In this document: piece by piece, positions 22,562-33,300 of the stretch
How positions within the stretch are numbered: the stretch's first letter is position 1
How the letters are laid out: each line of letters starts with the position of its first letter
Source of the DNA: Burkholderiales bacterium
GTDB lineage: Bacteria > Pseudomonadota > Gammaproteobacteria > Burkholderiales > Burkholderiaceae_C
Reading direction: 5' to 3'
Length of the DNA stretch: 64,000 nucleotides
Assembly (NCBI GenBank): GCA_016223165.1
Contig: JACRPO010000009.1
Coordinates: 434,001 to 498,000 of the forward strand
Position numbers and translations under genes: made by a program
The notes under the pieces: model-generated
What the model was told of the DNA's origin: nothing
The model's input: the letters and a program-made list of their open reading frames with translations, nothing else
Databases searched by the model: none

Positions 22562-25500
22562 ATGGAAATCATCGACAACGTCACCCGGTTGCTCGGCGAC
22601 GACCTGAAGCAAACCCTGAAGCCTGGCTCGCGGCTCAGCGTCGCCGCCTCGTGCTTCTCCATGTACGCCTTCGAGGCCCTGAAGGCGGAGCTGGAAGGAA
22701 TCGAAGAACTGCGCTTCATCTTCACCTCCCCAGCCTTTCTGCCCGCGGAGGTGACAGACAAGATCCGCAAAGAGCGCAAGGAGTTTCATATTCCAAAGCT
22801 CGACCGCGAGCGCAGCCTCTATGGCAGCGAGTTCGAGATTCACCTGCGCAACAAGCTAACGCAGCGCGCCATTGCCAAGGAGTGCGCCGACTGGCTTCGG
22901 AGCAAGGCGCGCTTCATGTCCAACCACACGCAATCCCCGATGCAGCCATTTGCCTGCGTCGACAGTGGTGACTCCTCTGCCGCGTACATGCCTTTGCATG
23001 GCTTCACTGCAGTAGACCTCGGCTACCAGCGCGGCAACGCCGTCTCGAATCTCGTCAACAAAATGGACGAGCCGCCCTTCACGGCGACCTATCTCCAGCT
23101 CTTCGACCAGATCTGGAACGACGCCGAGAAGGTCGAGGACGTGACCGCGGCCATCGTCGACCACGTCGCCACGGTCTACCAGGAAAACTCGCCAGAGAGC
23201 ATCTACTTCCTGATGCTCTACAACATCTTCAACGAGTTCCTGGGCGACGTGGACGAGGATGTGCTTCCCAACGACCGTACCGGCTACCAGGACACGCAGA
23301 TCTGGCAGAAGCTCTTCAACTTCCAGCGCGATGCCGCCACCGGCATCATCAACAAGCTCGAGACCTACAGCGGCTGCATCCTGGCCGACAGCGTGGGCCT
23401 GGGCAAGACCTTCACCGCGCTGGCCGTCGTCAAGTACTACGAGCTGCGCAACAAGTCGGTGCTGGTGCTGTGCCCCAAGAAGCTGGCCGACAACTGGCTC
23501 ACCTTCAACCACAACCTGAAGACCAACCTCTTCGCGAAGGACCGCTTCAGCTACGACGTGCTGTGCCACACGGACCTGAGCCGCACCAGCGGCGAGTCGT
23601 TCGGCACCGCGCTGAACCGCGTGAACTGGGGCAACTATGACCTCGTCGTCATCGACGAGTCGCACAACTTCCGCAACAACGATGTCTTCAAGGAGCGGGA
23701 GACGCGGTACCAGAAGCTGATGAACCAGGTCATCAAGCAGGGCGTCAAGACCAAGGTGCTGATGCTCTCGGCGACGCCGGTGAACAACCGCTTCAACGAC
23801 CTGCGCAACCAACTGGCGCTGGCCTACGAAGGTGACTCCCAGAACCTGAGCAAGAAGCTCCGGACCGGCAAGTCGGTCGAAGAGATCTTCCGCCACGCAC
23901 AGGCGGCCTTCAACACCTGGAGCAAGCTACCTGTCGAGGAGCGGACAGCCCGCGCCATCCTCGATGCGCTGGACTTCGACTTCTTCGAGCTGCTGGACAG
24001 CGTGACCATCGCCCGCTCCCGCAAGCACATCCAGACCTTTTACGACACTTCAGAAATCGGCCAGTTTCCAGAGCGGCGCAAGCCGCTGTCGTACCACTGC
24101 CCCATCACCCACCGCGGCGACGTGATGGGCTTCAACGGCATCTTCAGTCACCTCTCGCGCCTGAAGCTGGCGGTGTACGCGCCGCTGAGCTACATCCTGC
24201 CCAGCCGCTTGAAGAAGTATGAGGCGATGTACGACACTCAGGTATCCAGCGGGGGCGGCAAGCTGCGCCAAATCGACCGCGAGCAAAGCCTGCAGGCCCT
24301 GATGACGGTGAACCTGCTGAAGCGCCTCGAAAGCTCGGTGCATGCGTTCAGGCTCACGCTGCGGTCGCTGCGCAGCAACCACACGGGCACGCTAGCCCGC
24401 ATCAACGCCTTCAAGAAGGACGGCCGCGCGGCCAGCGTGGCGGACTTCACCGACGTCATCGAAGACCTGGACCCGGAAGACGACGACCTGCCCGACCTCG
24501 AAGACCTGGGCGGCGCTGGCTCGGACGCCGTCGGCGGCAAGATCAAGATCAGCCTGGCCGATATGGACCTGCCGCGCTGGGAACACGAGCTCATCGAAGA
24601 CCTCAAGCTCATCGAAGCGCTGCTCGCCTCCATGGACCAGGTGACACCGGCAGAGGACGCCAAGCTGCAGCACCTGAAGGCCCATGTGCTGGGCAAGATC
24701 GCCCGGCCCATCAATCCCGGCAACCGCAAGGTGCTGATCTTCACGGCCTTTGCTGATACGGCCGACTACCTTTACGCCAACCTGGCGCCCGAGCTGCTGT
24801 CGACGTTGCGCCTGCACAGCGCCAAGGTCACCGGCAAGGACAGGCCCGCGTCCACGCTGAAGGCGGGCCACGACTTCCAGGAACTGCTGACGCTCTTTTC
24901 CCCGCGCTCGAAGCAGAGATCAGACGTACTGCCCGGCGAGCTGAGCGAGGTCGACCTGCTGATCGGCACCGATTGCATTTCGGAAGGGCAGAACCTGCAG
25001 GACTGCGACTACGTCATCAACTACGACATCCACTGGAACCCGGTGCGCATCATCCAGCGCTTCGGCCGCGTGGACCGCATTGGCTCGCCGAACAAGACCA
25101 TCCAGCTCGTCAACTACTGGCCCGACATCTCGCTGGACGAGTACATCAACCTCAAGGAGCGCGTCGAGAGCCGGATGATGATTGCCGACGTCACCGCCAC
25201 CGGCGACGACAACGTGCTGAGCGCCCAGGCGAACGACGTCTCGTATCGCAAGGAGCAGCTGCGCCGCCTGCAGGAGGAAGTGATCGAGCTGGAAGACGTG
25301 AAGACCGGCGTCTCGATCACGGACCTGGGCCTCAACGACTTCCGCATGGACCTGCTCAACTACGTGAAAGAACACGGCGAGCTGGCCCGCACGCCGAACG
25401 GCATGCACGCCGTGGTGCCCGCGCAGCCCGAGCTGGGCCTGATGCCCGGCGTGATCTTCACGCTGTGCAACCGGCACAACGGCGTCAACGTCAACGATCA

Positions 25501-25852
25501 CAACCGCCTGCACCCGTACTACCTCGTCTACATCAGCCGCCAGGGCGAGGTGATCCACGACCACAGCGAGGTCAAACGCCTGCTGGACCTGGTGCGCTCG
25601 GCCTGCAAGGGGCGCGGCCAGCCGATGCCCGAAGCCTGCCGCCGGTTCAACCTGGAGACGGCTGACGGCCGGCAGATGCAGGCCTACTCCGACCTGCTGG
25701 GCCAAGCCATCCGTTCGATGATCCAGGTGAAGGAAGAGAAGGACCTGGACAGCCTGTTCACCGGCGGCCGGACCACGGCGCTGGTCAACGCCATAGCCGG
25801 GCTCGACGACTTCGAGCTGATCACCTTCCTTGTCATCCAGGAGGGTGAGTGA
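22562..25852 (+). CDS. SNF2-type DEAD/DEAH helicase with N-terminal PLD-like domain
   Basis: A 1096-residue superfamily 2 ATPase. Residues about 1-150 resemble the phospholipase-D-like module often placed before defence helicases (RLSVAASCFSMYAFEALK; no clear HKD catalytic motif). The motor has Walker A DSVGLGKTFTAL (276-287), motif II DESH (365-368), motif III LSATPVNNR, motif V GTDCISEGQNLQDCDYVINY and motif VI IQRFGRVDRIGS. It is the first gene of a co-directional defence operon, and its stop overlaps the GTG of the next gene. It probably remodels or translocates along DNA for the methylase/nuclease system. Base composition is slightly lower in GC than the catabolic cluster. Confidence 0.9.
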   Translation: MEIIDNVTRLLGDDLKQTLKPGSRLSVAASCFSMYAFEALKAELEGIEELRFIFTSPAFLPAEVTDKIRKERKEFHIPKLDRERSLYGSEFEIHLRNKLTQRAIAKECADWLRSKARFMSNHTQSPMQPFACVDSGDSSAAYMPLHGFTAVDLGYQRGNAVSNLVNKMDEPPFTATYLQLFDQIWNDAEKVEDVTAAIVDHVATVYQENSPESIYFLMLYNIFNEFLGDVDEDVLPNDRTGYQDTQIWQKLFNFQRDAATGIINKLETYSGCILADSVGLGKTFTALAVVKYYELRNKSVLVLCPKKLADNWLTFNHNLKTNLFAKDRFSYDVLCHTDLSRTSGESFGTALNRVNWGNYDLVVIDESHNFRNNDVFKERETRYQKLMNQVIKQGVKTKVLMLSATPVNNRFNDLRNQLALAYEGDSQNLSKKLRTGKSVEEIFRHAQAAFNTWSKLPVEERTARAILDALDFDFFELLDSVTIARSRKHIQTFYDTSEIGQFPERRKPLSYHCPITHRGDVMGFNGIFSHLSRLKLAVYAPLSYILPSRLKKYEAMYDTQVSSGGGKLRQIDREQSLQALMTVNLLKRLESSVHAFRLTLRSLRSNHTGTLARINAFKKDGRAASVADFTDVIEDLDPEDDDLPDLEDLGGAGSDAVGGKIKISLADMDLPRWEHELIEDLKLIEALLASMDQVTPAEDAKLQHLKAHVLGKIARPINPGNRKVLIFTAFADTADYLYANLAPELLSTLRLHSAKVTGKDRPASTLKAGHDFQELLTLFSPRSKQRSDVLPGELSEVDLLIGTDCISEGQNLQDCDYVINYDIHWNPVRIIQRFGRVDRIGSPNKTIQLVNYWPDISLDEYINLKERVESRMMIADVTATGDDNVLSAQANDVSYRKEQLRRLQEEVIELEDVKTGVSITDLGLNDFRMDLLNYVKEHGELARTPNGMHAVVPAQPELGLMPGVIFTLCNRHNGVNVNDHNRLHPYYLVYISRQGEVIHDHSEVKRLLDLVRSACKGRGQPMPEACRRFNLETADGRQMQAYSDLLGQAIRSMIQVKEEKDLDSLFTGGRTTALVNAIAGLDDFELITFLVIQEGE

Positions 25853-26541
25853 CCGGTTTCGCTGCCGGCCCTGCGTCGCACCCCGCCTTCGTGCGCTACC
25901 CGGCGCAGACGGCGTTTGGCCGCACGTTGCCCAAGAACAAGCTCTACGCACACAGCCACGCCGGCACGCGGCTGAAGAACCTGTTCGTGCAGCAGGTGGA
26001 GCAGATCGTCTGGCAGTTCAAGCTGGCGCCCGAGACCATCAACCTGCCGGCGCGGCCGGCGGTGCCCGAGATCCAGGTCTTCGGCATTCAGTTGAAGACA
26101 CCAGGACTGAGCTTCGACGTGCTGCGCGCCATCGACCAGGCGGTGCAGTTCCCGATCATCTTCGAGCTGGCGCACGCGGGCCGGACCCAGGTGGTGGCGT
26201 GCCACAAGCGCCTCAGCGAATCGGACGCCAGCCGATGGGTGCTGAGTGACTACTTTGCCAGCGGCTGGCTGGCTGAGAATGCCGAACGCTGTGCCATGCC
26301 TGTGGCGCTGCACTTGGGCAGCCTGTATGAGCAGTTGCTGCGCGCCTTGGTGCCATTGCCCGCCAGGCCGAACGAGACCTTGGCAGAACACATCGTGAGG
26401 CTGGATGCGCTGGCGGCCAAGCAGCGCGAGGCCGACAAGACGGCAGCGAAGCTCGAGAAGGAACGACAGTTCAACCGCAAGGTGGCGATCAATGCCGACC
26501 TGCGCCGTCTACAAACTGAGATGGAGGCCCTGCGCCGCTGA
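25849..26541 (+). CDS. DUF4391-like protein of a helicase/type III restriction operon
   Basis: A 230-residue protein of unknown biochemical role that resembles the DUF4391 family, which I recall as typically encoded between an SNF2-type helicase and a type III Mod. Visible segments are PKNKLYAHSHAGTRLKNLFVQQ, WQFKLAPETINLPARPAVPEIQ and RAIDQAVQFPIIFELAH. The C-terminal 45 residues form a charged coiled coil (AAKQREADKTAAKLEKERQF). The GTG start overlaps the helicase stop (GTGA) behind an AGGAGG. It could be an adaptor that ties the helicase to the methylase complex. The family name is from memory and should be confirmed. Confidence 0.75.
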   Translation: MTGFAAGPASHPAFVRYPAQTAFGRTLPKNKLYAHSHAGTRLKNLFVQQVEQIVWQFKLAPETINLPARPAVPEIQVFGIQLKTPGLSFDVLRAIDQAVQFPIIFELAHAGRTQVVACHKRLSESDASRWVLSDYFASGWLAENAERCAMPVALHLGSLYEQLLRALVPLPARPNETLAEHIVRLDALAAKQREADKTAAKLEKERQFNRKVAINADLRRLQTEMEALRR

Positions 26542-26575
26542 CGCACTACGCTCAGCGGCCGCTACCAAGAAGACC

Positions 26576-28513
26576 ATGGACAAACTGAAGATGCATTCGC
26601 CCGACCTCACGCAGGACCACATCGCACGCCTGTGCGAGCTGTTTCCCGGCTGCGTGACCGAGGCGAAGGGCGAGGATGGTGCCGTGCGGCTGGCAGTGGA
26701 CTTCGACCTGCTGCGTCAGGAGCTGTCGGGCACGCTGGTCGAGGGGCCGCAGGAGCGGTATCAGCTGAACTGGCCGGGCAAGCGCGAGGCGCTACTGACG
26801 GCGAACGCGCCGATCGCGAAGACGCTACGCCCGTGCCGCGAAGAGAGCGTGGACTTCGACTCGACGACGAACCTGTTCATCGAGGGGGACAACCTGGATG
26901 CACTGAAGCTGCTGCAGGAGTCCTACCTTGGCAAAGTCAAGTTGATCTACATCGATCCGCCGTACAACACAGGCAAAGACTTCATCTATCGGGATGACTT
27001 TGCAGTCACGCGCGACGAGTACTTGCTTCGTTCCAATCAGGTAGACGCGAAAGGCAACCGGCTGGCGCTGAACGCTGAGTCGAACGGTCGACTGCACTCT
27101 GACTGGCTATCGATGATGTACTCGCGACTCCGGCTTGCGCGCAATCTGCTCTCGGACGATGGTGCCATCTTCATCTCGATCAATCACAAGGAGCTTGCCA
27201 ATCTGCGGAGGCTAACCGATGAGATATTCGGTGAAGACAATTTGCTTTGCCTTTTCGCTTGGCGCACCGACGGGAACTTCGATAATCAAGCAAAGTTCAA
27301 GTACTGCCACGAATATGTAGTTGCCTACGGCAAGAACGAAGCTTCATTTCTGCATCCATTAGTGGTCGATCCATCCACGCCACCTGATAGCAAGCTCTTT
27401 CGACCTGAGATTCGGAACACGATTGTCAAGAATGGCCCCAAGAACCCCGCCAGCGAAGTGACTCTTCCTGCCGGTTTTCCCGCGAGCGCCGAGAGCTTTG
27501 AAATCCGATCCAGGTCGGACTCTTGGCCGCACCTGCGTGACGATGTTCAGGTCTCAAACAGCAAAACAGTTCGTCCGCTTCGGGCGTACAGCGGCTGGAG
27601 TTCCAAAGACCTTTTGGATGCGTTCATCCAGAACCAATGCCACGAGATCCTGGACGCAAAGGGGCAGCCGACGGTGTTTGAGCTGACGCCGACAGGCGCG
27701 ATTGAGGCCGTGAAGATCCGAGGACAGCCCAGCCATGTAATCTCCGTACTCGCAGGTTTCGGTGGACCGCAAAAAGCGACGGCCGATCTTTCTGAAATCC
27801 AGATTCCGTTCGACGACTACCCAAAACCTGTAGGCCTGATTAAGTACATCGCAAGCATGATCCGGGGCGCTGACTTCATTTCACTCGACTTCTTCGCTGG
27901 CTCGGCCACTACTGCTGAAGCAATCTTGCAGCTCAATGCGTCAGACGGAGGCGCACGGAGGTTCTTCCTGGTGCAACTTCCCGAGACATGTCAGCCGACT
28001 ACGGACGCATTTAGGGCTGGGTATAAAACGATTGCTGAGATCGGCAAGGACAGAATTCGGCGAGCGGGCAAGCGATTGCTCCAGAGCGGTGCGCTGAAGG
28101 ATGTCGGTTTCCGAGTCCTCAAGGTCGACGCGTCCAACCTCGCTGAGGTTCACTACGCCCCGGACGCGGTCAACCAAGGCGCGCTCGAAGGCTTCACCGA
28201 CAACATCAAGCCCGGCCGCACCGCCGAAGACCTGCTGTTTCAGGTCATGTTGGACTGGGGCGTCGACCTCACGTTGCCCATCGCTCGCCAGACGATCCAG
28301 GGCCGCGACGTGCTCTTCGTTGACAGCAACGCGCTGGCCGCGTGCTTCGATGCGAGCGGCCGCATCGACGACGCCTTCGCAAAGGAACTGGCTACGCACA
28401 GGCCGCTGCGCGCCGTGTTCCGCGACGCTGGCTTCGCCGACAGCGCCGCCAAGATCAACGTGGAGCAGATCTTCAAGCTGCTGTCGCCATCCACAGAAGT
28501 GAAGTGTCTCTGA
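26576..28513 (+). CDS. mod: Type III restriction-modification DNA methyltransferase (Mod)
   Basis: A 645-residue adenine-N6 methyltransferase of the beta class. Catalytic motif IV DPPY is at 127-130 in IYIDPPYNTGKDFIYRDDF. The SAM-binding motif I, FFAGSATTAEAI, comes later, as expected for the beta order. The middle, about residues 160-480, is the target-recognition region. It is encoded by distinctly less GC-rich DNA (about 26,950-28,100) than the ends, which suggests exchange of specificity by recombination. The ATG at 26576 lies 35 bp after the previous stop. It would methylate host DNA at the recognition site of the nuclease at 30340-33390. Confidence 0.92.
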   Translation: MDKLKMHSPDLTQDHIARLCELFPGCVTEAKGEDGAVRLAVDFDLLRQELSGTLVEGPQERYQLNWPGKREALLTANAPIAKTLRPCREESVDFDSTTNLFIEGDNLDALKLLQESYLGKVKLIYIDPPYNTGKDFIYRDDFAVTRDEYLLRSNQVDAKGNRLALNAESNGRLHSDWLSMMYSRLRLARNLLSDDGAIFISINHKELANLRRLTDEIFGEDNLLCLFAWRTDGNFDNQAKFKYCHEYVVAYGKNEASFLHPLVVDPSTPPDSKLFRPEIRNTIVKNGPKNPASEVTLPAGFPASAESFEIRSRSDSWPHLRDDVQVSNSKTVRPLRAYSGWSSKDLLDAFIQNQCHEILDAKGQPTVFELTPTGAIEAVKIRGQPSHVISVLAGFGGPQKATADLSEIQIPFDDYPKPVGLIKYIASMIRGADFISLDFFAGSATTAEAILQLNASDGGARRFFLVQLPETCQPTTDAFRAGYKTIAEIGKDRIRRAGKRLLQSGALKDVGFRVLKVDASNLAEVHYAPDAVNQGALEGFTDNIKPGRTAEDLLFQVMLDWGVDLTLPIARQTIQGRDVLFVDSNALAACFDASGRIDDAFAKELATHRPLRAVFRDAGFADSAAKINVEQIFKLLSPSTEVKCL

Positions 28514-28536
28514 GCCGGCCCACCGGAGCTGCCCGC

Positions 28537-30201
28537 ATGGACCCGGCCGCGCTGACCACTCTGCTGAGCGAACTCATCGCCACCTGGGAGAACGAGGTGG
28601 TGGAATTCAAGCAGGCCGGCGATGGCTTCAGCACGGACGACATCGGCAAGTACTTCTCGGCCCTGGCCAACGAGGCCAACCTGCGCGGCGCTGAGCGGGC
28701 GTGGCTGGTGTTCGGCGTGCACAACAAGGCGCGCACAGTGGTCGGTACGGACTACCGGCGCGAGCCCGAGCGACTGCAGTCGCTGAAGCAGCAGATCGCC
28801 GAGAACACGACGCCGCGCATCACCTTCCGCGACATCCACGAGCTGCAGCACACCGGTGGCCGCGTGCTACTGTTCGAGGTGCCGGCCGCGCCGCGCGGCA
28901 TGCCCATCTCCTGGAAGGGCCACTACCACGCGCGCGCTGGGGAGAGCCTCGCCCCGCTGGGGCTGGACAAGCTGGACGAGATGCGCGGCCAGACTCTGGC
29001 GCAGGACTGGTCGGCCCAGCGGGTGCCCGGTGCCGCGTTGGCCGCGCTGGACGAGACGGCAGTACGCAAGGCGCGTGAGTCGTTTGCGCAGAAGCACGCC
29101 AACCGCTTCGCGGCGGACGAGGTCGCCGGCTGGCCGCTGGCCACGTTCCTGGACCGGGCGCGCCTGACCATCGACGGCCAGGTCACGCGCACTGCGCTGC
29201 TGCTGCTGGGCAAGGCCGAGTCGGCCTGGCACCTTCTGCCCCACCCGGCGCAACTGACGTGGAAGCTGGAAGGCCCTGAGCGGGCCTACGAGCACTTCGG
29301 GCCACCGCTTCTGCTGAGCACGTCGCAGCTTTACCAGCGCATTCGCAACATCCAGCTGCGCCTGCTGCCGCAGGACGAGCTGCTGCCGGTGGAGGTGGCC
29401 AAGTACGACCAGAAGATCGTGCTGGAGGCGCTGCACAACTGCATCGCGCACCAGGACTACGCGCGCAACGGGCGGGTGGTCGTGACCGAGCAGCCCGCCC
29501 GCCTGGTGTTCGAGAACGAAGGCGGCTTCTACGAGGGGCAGCCGCTGGACTACCTGGAAGGCCACAAGATCCCGCGCCGCTACCGCAACCCCTTCCTGGC
29601 CCAGGCGATGGCAGAGCTGAACATGATCGACACCATGGGGTGGGGCATCCACGACATGCACGCCCGGCAGGCACGGCGCTACTTCCCAATGCCGGACTAC
29701 GACCTCAGCGACCCGGCCGCGGTGAAGCTGGCCATCTACGGCGGCGTGGTGGACCCGGCCTACAGCCGGCTGCTGATCCAGAAGACCGACCTGCCGCTGG
29801 CCGACGTGCTGGCGCTCGACCGCGTGCAGAAGAAGCTGCCGATCCCCGATGAGGCGGCGGCGGGGCTGCGGCGCGCGGGGCTGATCGAGGGGCGCAAGCC
29901 GAACTACCACGTCTCGGCGCAGGTGGCGGCCGCCACGGACCAGAAGGCCGACTACATTCGCACCCGCGCCCAGGACGATGAGTTCTATGCCAAGCTGCTG
30001 ACGGACTACCTGCAGCGCTACGGCAGCGCCACGCGTGCGGAGATCAACAAGCTGCTGCTGCCCAAGCTCAGCGAGGTGCTGTCGGCCGAGCAGAAGTACG
30101 TCAAGGTCAGCAACCTGCTGGCCAAGCTGCGACGGCGAGGAACGATCGTGAACACCGGGTCGGACACGGCGCCGCGCTGGCAACTTGCCGAGAGGAATTA
30201 G
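28537..30201 (+). CDS. AlbA_2 / GHKL-ATPase DNA-binding protein
   Basis: A 554-residue protein with an N-terminal AlbA_2 (Schlafen-type) domain at about 15-130 (ENEVVEFKQAGDGFSTDDIG, ANLRGAERAWLVFGVHNK). A divergent GHKL ATP-binding domain lies at about 285-370 (VLEALHNCIAHQDYARNG, LVFENEGGF), and winged-helix segments near the end (ATRAEINKLLLPKLSEVL). Such proteins were long annotated as RecG-like or transcriptional regulators and recur in defence islands. It sits between Mod and Res, an unusual extra component for a type III system. The start ATG 28537 follows GGAG. It may sense DNA ends or regulate the operon. Confidence 0.85.
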   Translation: MDPAALTTLLSELIATWENEVVEFKQAGDGFSTDDIGKYFSALANEANLRGAERAWLVFGVHNKARTVVGTDYRREPERLQSLKQQIAENTTPRITFRDIHELQHTGGRVLLFEVPAAPRGMPISWKGHYHARAGESLAPLGLDKLDEMRGQTLAQDWSAQRVPGAALAALDETAVRKARESFAQKHANRFAADEVAGWPLATFLDRARLTIDGQVTRTALLLLGKAESAWHLLPHPAQLTWKLEGPERAYEHFGPPLLLSTSQLYQRIRNIQLRLLPQDELLPVEVAKYDQKIVLEALHNCIAHQDYARNGRVVVTEQPARLVFENEGGFYEGQPLDYLEGHKIPRRYRNPFLAQAMAELNMIDTMGWGIHDMHARQARRYFPMPDYDLSDPAAVKLAIYGGVVDPAYSRLLIQKTDLPLADVLALDRVQKKLPIPDEAAAGLRRAGLIEGRKPNYHVSAQVAAATDQKADYIRTRAQDDEFYAKLLTDYLQRYGSATRAEINKLLLPKLSEVLSAEQKYVKVSNLLAKLRRRGTIVNTGSDTAPRWQLAERN

Positions 30202-30324
30202 AAGCATGCCGAGAGCTTTGGCGGGCCTGCCGAGAGCCCCCGCAAAAAAACTGAGCTCCATCAACGGCTTGGCGCAGCCAGGCCGCACGGCGCCGCCGAG
30301 AGCTGGCCGAAGCGACGCCGAGAG
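30187..30324. repeat. Five dispersed GCCGAGAG octamers
   Basis: Octamers at 30187-30194, 30208-30215, 30229-30236, 30295-30302 and 30317-30324. The first three are spaced exactly 21 bp apart. An A7 run (30244-30250) lies between the third and fourth. The region overlaps the small ORF and the end of the AlbA_2 gene. Confidence 0.8.
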
Positions 30325-30343
30325 CCGGACCTGCCCCGAATGA
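30206..30343 (+). CDS. Possible small protein (45 residues) coupled to res
   Basis: A short frame in the 138-bp gap between the AlbA_2 gene and res. It opens with ATG 10 bases after GAGGAA and ends with a TGA that overlaps the ATG of res (ATGA). The product is basic and Pro/Arg-rich, with the repeated tripeptide PRA arising from GCCGAGAG octamers. AGA codons, otherwise rare here, occur three times. It may be a leader peptide coupling translation of res rather than a functional protein. No family is recognised. Confidence 0.4.
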   Translation: MPRALAGLPRAPAKKLSSINGLAQPGRTAPPRAGRSDAESRTCPE

Positions 30344-33300
30344 AGCTCAAGTTCAAGACTCAGGCCTACCAGACGGCCGCCGTGCAGGTTGTGGTGGACT
30401 GCTTTGCCGGCCAGCCACCGGCCACCGCCGAGGCCATGAGCTACCGCATCGACCCCGGCACCGGGAGGGGCAGCACCGAGGATCTCTTTGCAGACGGCAT
30501 CAAGAACGCCGAGATGAAGCTGTCGGAGCGCAGCCTGCTGGAGAACATCCAGAAGGTGCAGCGGCACCAGAACCTGCCGATCTCCGACTCGCTGGTGAAG
30601 ACCAAGGTCTCGCCGCTGAACCTCGACATCGAGATGGAGACAGGCACCGGCAAGACCTACTGCTACATCAAGACGATCTTCGAGCTGAACAAGCTCTACG
30701 GCTGGAGCAAGTTCATCATCGTCGTGCCCAGCATCGCCATCCGTGAAGGCGTGGCCAAGTCGCTGGCGATCACGGCCGAGCACTTCCTGGAGGCTTACCA
30801 GAAGAAGGCGCGCTTCTTCATCTACAACTCCAAGCAACTGCACCACCTGGAGAGCTTTTCGTCCGACGCCGGCATCAACGTGATGGTGATCAACGTGCAG
30901 GCGTTCAATGCCACGGGGAAAGACGCACGGCGCATCTACGAGGAGCTCGACGACTTCCAGACTCGGCGCCCCATCGACGTGATCGCAGCCAACCGGCCCA
31001 TCCTGATCCTGGACGAGCCGCAGAAGATGGAAGGCGGCAAGACGCTGGACTCGCTGGTGAACTTCAAACCGCTGATGGTGCTGCGCTACTCGGCCACGCA
31101 CAAGACCGCGCACAACAAGGTGCACCGGCTGGACGCGCTGGACGCCTACAACCAGAAGCTGGTGAAGAAGATCGCCGTGCGCGGAATCGCGGTGAAGGGC
31201 TTGGCGGGCACCAACGCCTACCTGTATCTGCAGTCGATCGAGATCTCCACCAAGAAGCCGCCCGAGGCGCGGGTGGAGCTGGAGCAAAAGCTCGCCAGCG
31301 GGCAGATCAAGCCTGTCCCGCGCAAGCTGAGCAAGGGCCATAACCTCTTCGACCTGTCGGGTGGACTCGACCAATACCGCGGCTATGTGGTGTCGGAGAT
31401 CGACGCGACGACCGACACGCTGAGCTTCACCAACGGCGTTCAGCTCTTTGTGGGCGAAGCGGCTGGCGACGTGAACGAAGCCACCCTGCGCCGCATCCAG
31501 ATCCGCGAAGCCATCAAGGCGCACTTCGACAAAGAACAGGCCCTATTCGCGCAGGGCGTCAAGGTGCTGACGCTCTTCTTCATTGACGAAGTAGCCAAGT
31601 ACCGCGACTACGCGTCGCCCGACGAGCAGGGTGAGTACGCCCGGGTGTTCGAGGAGGAGTACCAGGCACACCTTAACGAGGTACTGGGCCTGGACGAGAC
31701 GGCCTACCTCCAGTACCTGAAGGGTATCCCGGTCGGCAAGACACACAGCGGGTACTTCTCCATCGACAAGAAGAGCAAGCGTCTCGTCGACCCCGACGTG
31801 GCAGCACGCGGCGAGAACGCGGGGCAGTCGGACGACGTGGACGCGTACGACCTGATCCTGAAGGATAAGGAGCGCCTTCTGTCGCTGACGGAGCCGGTGC
31901 GCTTCATCTTCTCGCACTCGGCGTTGCGCGAGGGTTGGGACAACCCCAACGTGTTCGTCATCTGCTTTCTCAAGCACCCCGACTACAACAACGAAGTGAC
32001 TCGACGACAAGAAGTGGGGCGCGGGCTTCGCTTGTCTGTGAACCAGCACGGCGACCGGATGGACCACCCGGCCACGGTGCACGACGTGAACAAGCTGACC
32101 GTCGTCACGAGTGAAAGCTACGCAAAGTTCGTCGCTGCACTACAGGAAGACATCAGCAAGTCGCTCTCAGCCAGGCCGCGGTTCGCAAACGAAGAGTTCT
32201 TCACCGGCAAAGTGCTGCAGACCGCCGCCGGCGACGTCCAGGTCACTCCGCAGATGGCCAAGCAGATCTACAAGTACCTGTTGAAGAACGACTACACCGA
32301 TGACGACGACCGCGTCGCAGCGGCGTACCACGAGGCCAAGAGCGCCGGCGCGCTCGCCACGCTGCCGGCGGAACTGCAGCCCTATGCAGAGCAGGTATTC
32401 CAGCTGATCGACAGCGTCTTCAGCGACAAGCAGCTGCCGCAGTTCGACGACGACCGCCGGCCGAAGAAGAACCCGCTGAACGACAACTTCGACAAGCAGG
32501 AGTTCAAGGCGCTGTGGAGCCGCATCAACCGCAAGGCCGCCTACAGCGTGCGTTTCGACGGCGCCGAACTGATCGGCAAGGCGGTGGCTGAGATGAACGC
32601 GCACCTGCGGGTGACGCCGCTGCAGTACACGATTCAGCGAGGCGAGCAGACTGACCTCACGACGCTGGACGAGCTGAAGTCCGGCCAAAGCTTCGTGCTC
32701 AAGGCCACCGAGACCGAATCGAACCGCCAGCACTCGGTGCACTCCGCGGTGAAGTACGACCTGGTCGGCAAGTTGTCCGAAGGAACGCAGCTCACGCGGC
32801 GCACGGTGGTGAACATCCTCAAGGGGCTGAACGTCGCGGTCTTCGGCCAGTTCAAGACCAACCCCGAGCACTTCATCGCGGAAGCGAGGAGGCTGATCAA
32901 CGAGCAGAAGGCCACGATGATCGTCGAGCACCTGGCCTACGACCCAGTGGATGAGCGCTACGAGCTGGACATCTTTACCGCAGGCCAGACCAAGCAGGAC
33001 TTCAGCAAGTCAGGCGCCAAGCTCGGCCGGCACATCTACGACTACGTGCTGACTGACTCGGAGATCGAGCGCAAATTCGTCAAGGAGCTCGACACGGCGT
33101 CTGAAGTGGTGGTCTACGCCAAGCTGCCACGCGGATTCCTGATCCCGACCCCAGTGGGCGACTACAACCCCGACTGGGCCATCGCCTTCAAAGAGGGCGT
33201 GGTGAAGCACGTGTACTTCGTCGCCGAGACCAAGGGCTCGTTGTCGTCGATGGAGCTGCGGAAGATCGAAGAGACGAAGATCGCCTGCGCTCGAAAGTTC

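Noticed and set aside
28867..31524. An 885-codon - strand frame over the AlbA_2 and res genes
   Set aside because: Covers two well-supported + strand genes. Its composition is typical of an antisense frame in GC-rich DNA.
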